This document shows positions 24,806 to 36,560 of a stretch of 64,000 nucleotides of DNA, in pieces. The notes beneath the pieces were generated by a model. The model ran no database searches. It saw nothing but the letters and a program-made list of their open reading frames with translations, and was not told the DNA's origin. The stretch is taken from contig NW_019091413.1 of the NCBI RefSeq assembly GCF_001949145.1, positions 1,002,315 through 1,066,314 on the forward strand. Direction: 5' to 3'. How positions within the stretch are numbered: position 1 is the stretch's first letter; every line of letters begins with the position of its first letter. The stretch comes from Acanthaster planci (Eukaryota; Echinodermata; Asteroidea; Valvatida; Acanthasteridae). Made by a program: the position numbers and the translations under genes.

Positions 24806-24917
24806 AAAATTCGCTGCGAAATACACTTTCCATGTATTCCCTGTAAGCAAATTTCTGTGCTACGGTTAGCAAAGAATTTACTTAAAGGTAAGCAGCACCA
24901 TGAAATGGGGCCCTGGA
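24806..24917. mobile_element. Fragment of a GCTGCTTA-ended dispersed repeat
   Basis: Read on the minus strand from 24917, it starts GGGCCCCATTTCATGGTGCTGCTTACC and then carries modules such as TTTGCTAACCGTAGC and AAATTTGCTTACAGGG. The end strongly resembles the outer end of the foldback element at 16916-17151, so the two may be related families. No matching opposite terminus was found here, so it may be a one-sided fragment. Family membership is from memory. Confidence 0.45.
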
Positions 24918-25614
24918 TGGGTCTTATTAGCAGTGAGCAAAATGCTATCCAGAGCTGTAGCTTCATCCACTTGAAATAAAACGTCCCAAAAAGAAAAAGG
25001 ATGGAAGCTTGCAATACAAATACACATGGGCAAACATTTCAAGGTCCAACGTTTTATTCCAGCACAGTTCAGCCATTATTTTCATTTTAATTGCAGTGCA
25101 TTTGTTCTTAGAAGCAAACATCAGTCTCCACAAATACAGGAAACAAACCTTTTCTAACATTGATGCTTTTTCTGAGTCATGACTTGAAGACTAGAGATGT
25201 GAGGTACTGCATATATACTAAATGGGGATGAAGAAAACCCATCAGCCAAGATAAAAATGGTTGACTAATTCAAGACTTTATATGACCAACAACTGAAATC
25301 GGAAATTTTTATCTTTGCCCATTAATAATTCATCACTTGTCAACTAGATTTGTTTTTTCCTTGGCTGGAGAAACTTTTAGGCTCAACAGTCTCACAGCTG
25401 CAGAAAGCTTTTAAGCTCAGTGGTGGGCAAACATTCATGAATACAGCAACTGTTGTTGCATTAAAAAGGTATAGCTGTGTGGCAAAATGTTAGCCTCTCT
25501 CTATGCTTTGATTTACATGTCAAACCTGTGACATACATGCACAAACCTATTTCTAGCTGATACATATGTGAGTGCATTGTATAAAGCCCTCTTCAAAGTC
25601 TCAGTGAAGGGCAC

Positions 25615-25627
25615 TGACCCCCGACCT
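25615..25627 (-). promoter_or_regulatory. DR1-like nuclear receptor element
   Basis: TGACCC-C-CGACCT, one mismatch from two AGGTCA/GGGTCA half-sites with one-base spacing. It matches part of the half-site series at 13255. Confidence 0.25.
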
Positions 25628-25778
25628 AGATTCATCTGCTGTCAAGTAAAGACGTGGATCTAGTCAGACGTCCTTGATGATACTGCAAGTCCACTGCCAG
25701 ACTGGGTTCAGACACAACATAGAAGTTGGTTAGTCCAATCCAAGTGCAAGGGAAGTCCCTACTTCTCAACGTCCTCCT

Positions 25779-25797
25779 CCCCCCCCCCCAAAAAAAA
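25779..25797. repeat. C11A8 homopolymer junction
   Basis: Eleven C are followed directly by eight A, the same junction type as at 20311 and 48207. Confidence 0.9.
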
Positions 25798-26399
25798 GGG
25801 GTATGACAGACGTCCTTTCCGAGTCTACAATACAAAAATTCACCAAAAGCACCTCCCTGTGTACAACCAGCCATAAAGCGGTAATGAGCACCAACAATTT
25901 TACGACACTATCTCTGGCCCTGCATACTCTCAGGACAAATCTCACAAGACAGGTGTCCTACCTGACGCATATAATCAGAGCCTAGCCAACCAAAAGCCAC
26001 TTTCCTGTGAGCCCCTACCCCAGCGCTACGACTTCCCCTTTTTAATTGGGTGGGGTCTCGGGGACAGTCCCGTTGGGACCTGCCACCAACTGTGTTCAAT
26101 TAGAATGCAGGAATGAACAAGCAAAATTAACTTCATTTTACTAAGAGCAGGCAAATCAGTAAACAACGTGAGCTCACTCTGGAACCAGTCAAAAATCAGA
26201 CCATTTTGGAGTTTATAAATATTACAAGCAAGAGGTACACACCTACATGTACGGCTTGACCTTTTGCAACCAGCGATAAACTTGTTAGTCATGATTTACA
26301 GCAGAATAGGATAGGGAAAGAGTATTAGGATTTATAAAAAAAAAAACCAGCCATTTAGAAGTGTCCTGATTTTGAAAATGTTTCATCAGTGGACAAGAT

Positions 26400-28150
26400 C
26401 GCCCCTTCTGGGTATCCTACAGTCCGCTGTGGCAATGCAAAATCCCCACTCGTGCTCAGGACCAATCCACAAACACACTTTTGGCTGATGAAAATGGCTG
26501 CAGGGTTTCAAGAGTGCACAATAACAGCGACGGGAATGACAAAGCGCTCGGGGCCCACCCACGGCAAATGGAACGCAAAGGAGAGGGGAAGACTATGACA
26601 CAAGAATCTAAAAAGGAAATTTATTTCATCTTGGACAGTGCCCGCGGGGCTGCAGCAGAGCAGGTTCACTCGCTGTGATGGGGGAAAAGTCCCAGTCACC
26701 AGACAAAAAGATTCACTACACCAGTTCTCCCACTTATTTTTCGGTCACTTGGCCATCAAGCCGAGAAGAAAAAAAAATAAGACCAAGCCAAAGGAGAGAG
26801 AAAGAAAGAAAATCAAGTTCTTCAGGCCATAAAGTTCATTAAAGCACTTGCTGTTATTCACGTCACTCAAAAGAAAAAAAAAAAAAAAAGAGGGGAAAAA
26901 AAGATCAACTCCATTATGTCTCTGGATCGCCTCCCACACTGTCATGAGCCAGGAACACTTGAGAATTCAGATCCGAATCTGATCAGTTATTATCTATAAT
27001 GCAACGGATGGGACTTAATGCTGAGACACAAGATCAGGGCAGAGCAGCCCTGCCTCCCCCCGGGCAACGCTTGTCCAGCGTTAAGGATGTAACAGGTACA
27101 AGTTGACGGCCTGATGCGCCCGGTGGTAATGGTTGCGGCACAGGCGAGGGTTGAGCCCTGGATCATGCAAAACATCAACGTGGTCTTGCAGAGGCCCATT
27201 ACGCCTACATCTACCTCACAGCTATGACCAGGATTCATTAAACAAGAATCACAAAGTGACAAGACTTGTGATCTCTCATGTTACTTGAAGAGAGAAAGAG
27301 AGAGAGAAAAAAAGAACTTTGGTTGTGATCCCATTATTGCTCACAAAACAGAAGGGTTTCTATCTTGGCTGCCCTGCAGTTCTGTTTAATGTAACTTAAC
27401 ACCACCGAATACGATTAAATGGCTGAAAACTGTTGTTCCAACCTGAAAATGTATGGATTTAAGTCAAGAATGCATGGCAGGACTGAACAGTGGGCATGAA
27501 TAAATCACCGCACCATTATAACTTGGTCCTAAGAAAACACTTTGGCTGCAAGTACCTAAGGTGGGGGGGAACCATTCAACAACAATAAATCCATTTTGAT
27601 AATTCCGTGACAGTTGAAATCAGCTCAACAGCTAAAACAGTGCTCCAAAACCCCTTTGCAAAGGCGATGCGCAATGGATTGCTGATGCAAGATACACCAG
27701 ATTAGCCTTAACGAATGCAGCACCGCTCACACAAATCAATCCAGAAACCGTCAATTCCACAATGCCGGGAAATTCATGTATGACCATGCAGCACTTCGGA
27801 TGTTACATGCACATGTACAATTTGGGCCCAAATTGACGCCGAGTGCATTTCGGAAGAGGTCCCCCCTTCCTCCAAAGTGGTGCACTGCACGCATGATAAT
27901 CAATCCTAAACCACAAACAGGTTGGTGCAGAAGCCATCCAACTGGCGAGGACCGAGTTTAAGAGAAGAAAAGAAAGGTAGAGGTGGGTGAGCCAATGGAC
28001 AGGGAACGCAGAAATGAGCAGCCACAAAGAAACTGAAGATCCCGCGTGGTGCACACAGACGTGCACGGGGGTGGAGACAGCTTAGCTGACAAATGCCGAG
28101 AGAAGGGAAAAAGAATCGGGGTTTGGAGTGCGGCGGGTGAAGTGCATCTC
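26400..28150. promoter_or_regulatory. Cluster of candidate regulatory blocks
   Basis: Three repeat-poor, relatively GC-rich parts (about 26470-26700, 26940-27250 and 27640-27970) are separated by A/G-rich DNA (26765-26900 and 27288-27316). They carry a spaced inverted repeat AACGCT-N5-AGCGTT at 27066-27082, a 12-bp palindrome CCTTTGCAAAGG at 27653-27664 and an 18-bp palindrome CAATTTGGGCCCAAATTG at 27818-27835. No domain-bearing frame. Regulatory role inferred. Confidence 0.28.
27818..27835. repeat. Perfect 18-bp palindrome
   Basis: CAATTTGGGCCCAAATTG is fully self-complementary. It lies next to a CATGTACA word. It may be a dimeric binding site; no factor is recognised. Confidence 0.8.
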
Positions 28151-29559
28151 TCAGGAAACGGCCCAGCTAGCAGGTGCTACCGTTTGGTGTACAGTTTCAA
28201 TTGTGATATTGATTAAGAGATCAGGGTGTTCCTCCGTCCTGACGTGATGGGAGGAAGTCAGAATGCCCATCATCCTCCTGACAGCCCCGACAGAGAAGAC
28301 AAGAAGACAGTAATGCACAAATTCCAGCCACCTCCCTCCCCCCCACACATAAGCACTCACACTCTTTCAAAAATAAACACAAGAAGCTAAAGTTTAGGGT
28401 TAAGCAGTGGAAAATGCCGGGTGGAGTTTTAAACAGACTAACAAGCTTTAGGCTTGTACCTTTTGAGAACAACGCTTTTGCGCCGAGTCAAATCATTACA
28501 AAATCGTATAATTATGGGTACAAAATCCATATATATTGAGTCCATTTTTCTGCTGAAGAAGGGGTTTAATTGAATTTCTCTAGGGAGATAAACATATTCA
28601 GGTGTCCGGAGTAAACATTTTTACAGCAATGGTTTACTTTGTATAATCCTGCATGTTGAGCCATGGGGGATTAGGGGGTTGCAACATTTCAAGGAAAATA
28701 CAATAATTCATGAGGATTATGCTTCAGGGGAGATTTTTCTAAGCCAGTTTTAACACAGTTTAAAAAAATGAGGCTGGAGGCATTTTTACAAAGACAAGTG
28801 AATAAGAATTTCTCAACTATAGAGGAAATCTCCATAAACATGTACTTGGGAATAGAGGTGATTCTATTGTGTGTATACATGTACACGACACTGACAATGA
28901 CACTTAAATAAACAAGTATAAGGGCAAGTATTGTCTCATATAAAAATTAACCAAAAATCATACCTATGGAACATTTCCATATCAATATCAAAAATTCTTT
29001 TGGTTTGGTTTTTGGATTTTTTGGGGGGATTCCAGGATGTTAAAGTAAAACCAATTTTTCTGTTCTTGCTAAAAAAAATGAAAGGAGAACTCTCTGACAG
29101 CTAAAATGACAGATATCACCTTGTATGGATACTGCCACAACTGCTGGATGTTTGCAACGGAAAAAAACCCAAAAAACAACAACTATTGTAGAATTCAACT
29201 TGCCGGAAGTTGTTTGAGCAAACAATTTGAAGGAGGGAGGGTGTGAACATACATTTCCATTACACACACTACAGATCTCATCCACATCCAATCAGCATCC
29301 AATGAAACAAACCCATGCTAGAAATTGTGCTTGTGTGAGCTGGCTGCAAATGAAATAATTTCACCAGGATCCGGTGCTCAGCCAAATCCAAATAACTTAG
29401 CCACTGGAATATGTACCTGATTATCGGCCATTTACATGCATATTCACACACCGAGCTTTCCCCTCTCTCCAAAGCACACAAATCAGCCTGCTTCCTACAG
29501 TGTAATTTCCTAATAAAAGTAGGGAACATGACTGATTTTTTGGGACAAGCAAGAGTCAA
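28151..29559. other. Non-coding stretch
   Basis: No gene recognised. It includes a C run near 28336-28344 and a TAATCCTGC word at 28644-28652. T/G-rich sequence lies at 28996-29035. Confidence 0.65.
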
Positions 29560-29830
29560 CTGTTGGTTTTTATATTAGATTGCAATTTTTAAGGACGCTA
29601 TTGCCAAGGTCTCCGTTCACCAGCGCCTAATCACTTGAGGCACGTAATGCCTCAGCATTAAATTACCGGACCAAACCTTGGTTTAATACTCTGAAGAGAA
29701 AAACAAATTTGACTACGATTACGTGATCAAATTGATGGTTCCGCATTCAAGTCCATGTCGGGAGATTTCTATTTGTCCTAACGGCAGTTAGGGTTTGAAT
29801 CAAATTGACAGCCTGGAATAAAGTTGCGGT
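29560..29830. promoter_or_regulatory. Candidate regulatory block with spaced inverted repeat
   Basis: Repeat-poor sequence with TGAGGCA-CGTAA-TGCCTCA (29636-29654), a 7-bp inverted repeat with a 5-bp spacer. ATTAAATTACC follows near 29658 and a GATTACGTGATCAAATTGATGG word near 29718. Regulatory role inferred. Confidence 0.28.
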
Positions 29831-30213
29831 AAAACAAACTTTGCAGATCACTGACAAAGGTCAAAATTACAAAAACTCGTCTGATTTTGAAATGAAAAAT
29901 GATCACTACTTTCAACACAAATATTCATCTCTTTTGTTTCAAAAGGTGGCACAAGGTACAAGAAACTGTATGAAGCTCTACGTATTTTGAAATCTGATTT
30001 TTCTTTTTATAAGTTCACCCCTTTTTGGGGCTCTCAAATCCTAATTTTTTTAAGATCGATTTGAGCACAAGCTAAGCAAGTTTCAACAAGTAACTCACTT
30101 GAAAGATTTCTCCCTTACTGGGGCCACATACTCAGGAATGGCAGAGGTTGACAGCAGCCCTTAGCAAGTCACAGATTTGTACTGATGAGCAGACCATAAG
30201 AGATATAACAATG
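29831..30213. other. Non-coding stretch before gap
   Basis: AT-rich; no gene or repeat family recognised. Confidence 0.6.
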
Positions 30214-30263
30214 NNNNNNNNNNNNNNNNNNNNNNNNNNNNNNNNNNNNNNNNNNNNNNNNNN
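30214..30263. other. Assembly gap (50 N)
   Basis: Fifty unresolved bases. Frames translated through it are meaningless. The right flank starts CACACAG, so a CA repeat may lie inside. Confidence 0.95.
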
Positions 30264-30979
30264 CACACAGCTGAATCGTTGCCATATCATCACCATTTTT
30301 ACTACACACGTCAAAAGTAGCATTGTTTCGATTTTGACTATATTCATGTTGTCAGGGGCCAAAATCACGTTTTTCAGTTTTGACAAGGAGAAGCTCCTCG
30401 GGCCATTTCTCAAAAATTACTTTTTCTTCAAATCCACATGTGTGGCTCTCTTTCTAAATAAAAAAAAAACCACACACCTTCAGTTCTTGTTTAAAGCAAA
30501 CCATTTACCTACCGAAAGACTTCTTCAGTAGTCTTTCAAATGAATGATTTGCTTTTATGTGATCTCCCATAGTAATCTACGTGCAAGTTCCATAAGTCTA
30601 CTACTCCACAACTCAAGGCATCAGTTCAAACCATCTCTTTCACTGATGGGTGTTCAAAGAGGTAACTTCTGGACAATAAATTTCCCTCATCTCCATCTTT
30701 TGTAAGAGGTAAATACTGGTGGTACAGCAGGGTGACCTCATGACAAATCACTTCAAGAAACAGAGGGAGCATGGGTAAAAAAAAATGCCTCGATTGCAAA
30801 ACAGAGATTGCGATACCACAGATGTGCCGACAACATGGCAAGAATGTGTCATGACGACTCCCTACCCACCACGGCAGAGGGTTCATATTCAGATGATGCA
30901 TCTGTGAAACAGGGATGATTAACCAGACATAAAAAACACTGCACATAATCAGACAGATCGAAAGAGACAAAGACAAAAA
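30264..30979. other. Non-coding stretch
   Basis: No gene recognised; A-rich run near 30460-30470. Confidence 0.6.
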
Positions 30980-31290
30980 GCCCCTAATTGCCAATAAATA
31001 TAAACGGACAGATGTGCATTAAAAATTAACCGGCACTGCCTACGTTTTTTCCAATACCTATGCAGCAGACATTCATAATGACGGGACACCTTCTACGGGT
31101 AATTAGCTGCTGGTACGTGCGCATGTAAAAAGCATGACCATTTATCTCCAAAATATAAATATGATATTGCCGCATGAATATGAGACCATGACATGCCATG
31201 CCTCAGTGAGGTAAATGGAACGACTTGTCAGCTATGGCGCCATTTTGGAAGTGACAGTCTACATATTAATTTTTTGAGGATCCTTCAAAG
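30980..31290. promoter_or_regulatory. Candidate regulatory block
   Basis: Repeat-poor sequence with TAATTAGC (31100-31107), further AT-rich homeodomain-like words near 31140-31165, and the 10-bp palindrome ATGGCGCCAT (31234-31243), which holds two opposed YY1-type ATGGCG cores. Enhancer-like by texture; inferred. Confidence 0.28.
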
Positions 31291-31839
31291 TTACATTTTC
31301 TATGTCTCAAACAACTTCTGACACTTGGAATTTTTTTTTTGTTCTTTTCTCCAGTATTTCAGACTTGTCATTCAATTGGACAAGTCACCACATGCTATTC
31401 TTTTTCCTCTGCAATTTCCACAGTACAGGAGATAATTGGCCACTGTAAAGATCTTGAAGAATCCTTGTGCAGGCTTTTAATAAAAACGTAGCAGACGAAT
31501 CCAATTGTGGCAATCTCTGAATCAATTATTCAACAATAAAACAGATCAAAGGAAATCCGAAATGAAAAGTATAGCCACTAGGAATTCAGCTATTAATATG
31601 AAACTAAGATGTCCATCTCTTGATTTTAGCATCTCGTAATTAAGTCATGTGAATTATGCTAAAACTGAATTTTCAACCAGGTATTATTAAAATGTGACCA
31701 AACACAATCACCAGTACAATCCCAAATCACTGAAGTTTATCTAAATCTCTGATACTGACTTTGCAATTTTGCATGGTGCAATTTTTCCCACATTGCTTAG
31801 GTTTATAGTAAGATACTAGGACTTGAAATTATGAGAAAA
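31291..31839. other. Non-coding stretch
   Basis: AT-rich with a T9-10 run near 31331-31340. Nothing recognised. Confidence 0.6.
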
Positions 31840-32400
31840 TTTGTCCGTTCTGGTTTGTACGGGTAGGAGGTGGTTATCGATCTGAATGGCCAGCTTGGAC
31901 CGTACGGACGACCCGGTCCAATTACGCTCACTAGTCATTAAACACATCTCAGCTGTGTGACATCATCCTTCTTGCAATCCCATGCAGCACAGCCTGCATG
32001 TGTATGCTGTGCATATGGGAAAGGAAGTGGCAAGGTAGAATTAAAAGAAGGAAGAGGACTGGACAAAGAAAAAAGGCTGGGTAACCTGAATGACATTTGC
32101 ACCGCCGATCCTCTCGCTATAAGAACCTGCACAGAACCACAGATTGATGTGAAAATCAATGGAAGTGCGGCCTTTCCCCCAGTATAATTGCTTGTCGCAC
32201 TAATGAATCAATCTAGATGCCCTATTCTTTCTCGTAATCAAGGCTCCCACCAAACCATCCTCCCTAAATGTATTAGGGTTTTAATGCAATTACGGCAGAT
32301 GTGCACAAGGCCACAGGAGAGTGAGCCAGCAGGAGAGCTGCCATATTGAATCATTTGCTCCTGAAAAAGCAAATAAATTATGAGGCTAGAGGTGAGATAG
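31840..32400. promoter_or_regulatory. Candidate regulatory block with Runx and Pbx-like words
   Basis: A repeat-poor block. AACCACA (32135-32141), a Runx consensus, is followed one base later by ATTGAT-N6-ATCAAT (32143-32160), an inverted repeat of Pbx-type half-words. An ATCGAT word lies near 31879, a CCGTACGG palindrome near 31902, and several TAAT words at 32190-32300. Regulatory role inferred. Confidence 0.3.
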
Positions 32401-35400
32401 GACAACATGCTCAGAATAAACAATTATACTCAGGAGGACACAGATGCCTTTTGCTATTGCTTTTTGTTTCCTTCCTTTGTTTGGTCTCCATGGGGGAGGG
32501 GAATCATGGACAGGACCAATGTTTATTCTGCATTTTTGTCTCAACTTCCAAGTGTCTCATTCTGTCCAGTTGGGTATCATGCCTGTGATTGTGCCATCAT
32601 CTTGATGTAATTGCGTGAAGGCATTTTATGACTCCACCCAGCTCATTCCTACCATCCCGATTTTGATTCAGTTTTGGGGGGCCCCTTATGATCAGGTTGC
32701 CCTCCTCCCTTTTAACATTTGAACACTCATAAAGTTGGTGACCTCGTGACCTCAAAGCCCTAGCTTAGCCAGACATTGGCTCTCCATGGGTGGCCTCTGT
32801 GTCTGGGACTCATTATGAAATGTCCAATTAATTGCAATGTAATGGCACAGACTACAAAAATTTCCCTGTTTCATTTGCCACATTGAAGATTTGGGTACTT
32901 AACATGTATATCAGCAAGCAGGCTATTTCATTCTGAAAAAAACTAATCATTCCAAAGAACAAAAAGCACAGGCAATTTAATCTGCAGAAATTGGTCGCTT
33001 GCCAAGGTATAGCCATTATTCATCTATTTGTATGGAAACCAAAACCTGTATGGACAACAAGAAACACTCAAAGACCCCCCCTTCCCGGGCACAGAAACTA
33101 CACAGGTAGTTGTAACCAAGGAAAGGATTTTAATCTGAACTAAAATTAATTAAACTGCATTAATTCATGCTGTGGAGCAAGCCCAGGAGCAAAATTCATG
33201 AACAACTCCAGGAACTAGTCCCAGCCCATTGTGGGAGAGAAAGCAATTACACACCTACAAAGAAATAGACAAACTGATCGGCTGGACAGCCACCTATACA
33301 ATACCTTCATTAGTTTCCATATTTATTGAAAATTAGAAATGGAATGCTCAAATCTATTGTGTCAACAATAAAACATCTTTCAGGTGTTCCGCCTCCAAAA
33401 CAATATATTTTGAAATGACAGTTTCAGTGCGATGCACGCATTACATGTACTTCAATTGCCAACTTGTAATTAAACAAGAAATACTTCATTTTGATAACCT
33501 TGCTTACATATGCAGGAAGTCTAACTCCATGAAAAATATATGTATTACAATCCAGTTACATGTATCAGCATGTCGATCTGAGCGAGCTAACCAGGTCTGT
33601 GTACTTCAGAATTTCTACATTCTACGCATTCTATGCATGAACATTTTGAAACTTCAAACTCTATTCAAAAACAATAAAAATCAAAGCACAGCTGCAAGTG
33701 GGCATTTACATACACAGGTAAGGCCCCACCATATCAATATTTCTCAAGCAAATACATACCATTCCGTTATTAGTTTTCTACAAAGATATCACAATAATTG
33801 ATTTCTTTTACCACAATGGTTTAGCTATTAACTACTTGTCACTGAAAGAAAATAATTCCCCTATAGATGAACACTACATGAGAACACATGATCCGTACCC
33901 ACTCAACACAAAGCAAATATCAAAACACCCAAATCATTCTTCATTGAATGACAGTGCTCAAATAATTGTACTGACTGATGAGAAACCAGTACGGTGCATG
34001 TATGTAGGAATCATTACATAGGTTCAGTCTGACACTTTGGCATGGGTATGTCCTGTCTACCAGCATCCCATCGCATCGTTGCCTGCCTGCCCGAGAGAAC
34101 CTACGTACGATATCCACCAGCGATGCCAGCCTTTCAGTAGGCCATGGAAAAAAAATACACAAAAAAATAAAAAATATCACAGACTAGGTTGTGCTAATAT
34201 TGGCTCCGATTGCCAATCTGTACAGTGGATCTGTTGCCTGGGCTTGCCCTCAGCATGAGGTGAACATGCCATGCTGTGGCCTCCTGTCCTTACTGTCAGG
34301 AAATGCCACGGCTATTCACTTCAGGAGTTTGCACAGTGTAGAGATAAGGAAAGCCATACATGTACACTGTACTTGGTATATGTAATATACTGACAGTGGG
34401 GTACACACAATTCACATGGAAGTGGGTTACAAAAAGCACACATCGATGTTACTCAACATATTGTACATGTACATACATATGTACAACGCAAGGCACTAAC
34501 CAGAGGTTTGTAGCAAAGGTCATGGTTCTTACCTTCCCCCGGCCCCCACAGGACTCTCCACACAAAAAAACAGGCACCCACACACACACCCAGACACACC
34601 AGACAGCAGTTGGCCTCATTAACCGGTGAACTAGCTTGCCCTGACTGACTGACAGTCAAGGAGAAAGAAGGGGTCCCGCATGCTCACACCACACAGATTG
34701 CTCACTGACTGGGTTGAGTGCATACACATACCGCATGCAGCACTAGCTGAATTCACGGCCCGGCCACAGCAGTGCTTCAGCATGCACAACAGCATCAACA
34801 ATTAAGCTTGGGCGGGATGGCTTACACTCAAATCTTGTTTCACATTTGAATAAACACAAGTGAATGCCGGGCAGTGCAATTATCACCATGCCCACAACTA
34901 GGCCCTGTTTAAATCACCAACTACATGTACATGTATGTATTATTTACATTCCTTCATGTAGTGCCCCGGTGTTGATGATCACAAAGAGTAAAAGGCATCC
35001 TGTTCAGTATGGCCTTGTGTTATGCCATACCTTATCCTTGGCCATACCATTTTAGCTTGTATGTGATACTGATTTCATCTCCAAAAATTCTTGCCCCAAC
35101 GAGCAACTGTCTCAGGTCATGCTAAAAGAAGGGGAGAGGGCAGAGGGGAGATTTCAATACTGGCAAGCATGCCAGCTACAAATGGTGTGGTGCACATATA
35201 TGTAGAGGATCAGTAGAAATCGGAGTCATCAAATTGCACCAAATATTGATATTAAAGATGCTGCTGGTAGTCAACACATGAGGTGGGGGGAGCTGTGCTA
35301 CTGGGAGGCAAAGGAACAAAGTGTGGCATCCTATGGACACTCCGGCAGGCACAGAGACAAGATTAGATGGCAAAATTGGCGCACCTGGGCTCTAGCTATT

Positions 35401-36249
35401 CTGGACAAAGTATTGGCGAGAGTCATGGACCAAAGATAAAGAAACAGAAAAACCACACTGACAAGAAAAAAATAATCAGGTGATAACTCAAACTCAAGTG
35501 TGGTTAACGGCCAAAGCCTTTCAACAAGGGTTACCACTATGGGTTTGTGCTGTATCCTTACCTAATCACCTTAATTGATATCATCTACATATGTAAATGA
35601 TCTTATCTCCAAAAGCTGTCCTTTGGTGGAGCATTAAGCTTCCTGCAGTAAAGTAGTTGGTAAATGGGAGGTGTGGGAAACCTTAAGGGTTGAAGACAGT
35701 CGCTGGTAATAGCAGGTAGTTATTGATGTGTTGAATCATGGTTGAATGGGTGAGGAGGCCAAGAAACCTGCAGTGACCAGTTCCACTGGTTTCACCTGTA
35801 ATGCGCTAGTTATCACGGAATCCATGTGCTGGAGCTAGAAGAGTGTGTGGTGTGGGAGATAGCCAACAGTCAGCCCTGATCTATGGGACTTTTAATGAGA
35901 TGTCTAGACAACTCGTTATTCTAAATTGCCCCCAGAAAAAAAATTGAGAAACATCAGATGGTGAACATTAACACCCACCTTTTGTAATTTCTCTCGCTCT
36001 GAATCCCTCTCTGGATATCACATGCAATGGCATTCACATACCGTTCATGCAAAAAAGCACCTCCTTTCCTTTCTACCACACTGATACAATGGGGGGAGAT
36101 TACTTACCTGTGCCACACACTAACATAGGTAGAATTAATGGCACTTGTAAGCCATAAAGAATTTCCTATGGGGTCATCAAACAAAAAAGGGTGTACAGCT
36201 AGCACACAACACTGAAAAGCCAACCTTGTTTGCATGTGAATGGGGTCCC
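32401..36249. other. Non-coding stretch
   Basis: No gene recognised. Contents: a DR2 element at 32739-32752, a palindromic TTGTACAT...ATGTACAA patch at 34461-34486, TACATGTACATGTATG at 34922-34937 and a Su(H)-type TGTGGGAA at 35672-35679. Open frames reach 128 codons near 33415 and have no domain. Confidence 0.6.
32739..32752 (-). promoter_or_regulatory. DR2 nuclear receptor element
   Basis: TGACCT-CG-TGACCT: two consensus half-sites with a two-base spacer, an arrangement known for RAR/RXR and Rev-erb-type receptors. Seen directly; use inferred. Confidence 0.33.
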
Positions 36250-36560
36250 CAAAATTGCTGAGTGAACAGAGCAGAAAGGCTTTATTCAAGCCGGCCAGGG
36301 CCTGCCTGCAAGTGCCTGTGTGTGTCTCTGCCTGGCCCCAATCAACATATGCAAATGCAATTAAAGCCCTTTGGGGTACTACAACCTTTTTTTCTGGGGG
36401 TCTTGATCAGTGTTGAAACCTTGAGCAGCATTCAATCACCCATATTACCTGGTTATCAAGGCAAAAGGGAGAAGTGGGAAGGAGGGCTAGACATGCTGGA
36501 AGCCTGGAGGGGGGTCAGTCCAGAGAGGGCTTGGGAAACTTTTCAGGAGCAAAGATGAGG
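36250..36560. promoter_or_regulatory. Candidate regulatory block with POU/homeodomain composite
   Basis: ATGCAAAT (36349-36356), the POU octamer, runs directly into GCAATTAAAG with a homeodomain core. The surrounding sequence is repeat-poor and fairly GC-rich, with an open frame of 98 codons lacking any domain. Enhancer inferred. Confidence 0.28.

Larger units (their letters stand above)
24918..26399. other. Non-coding stretch
   Basis: No gene recognised. It contains a DR1-like word at 25615-25627, a C11A8 junction at 25779-25797 and an A run near 26335-26346. Confidence 0.6.

Noticed and set aside
30132-30531. Frames on both strands crossing the 50-N gap
   Set aside because: They are joined through unknown bases and have no recognisable content on either side.
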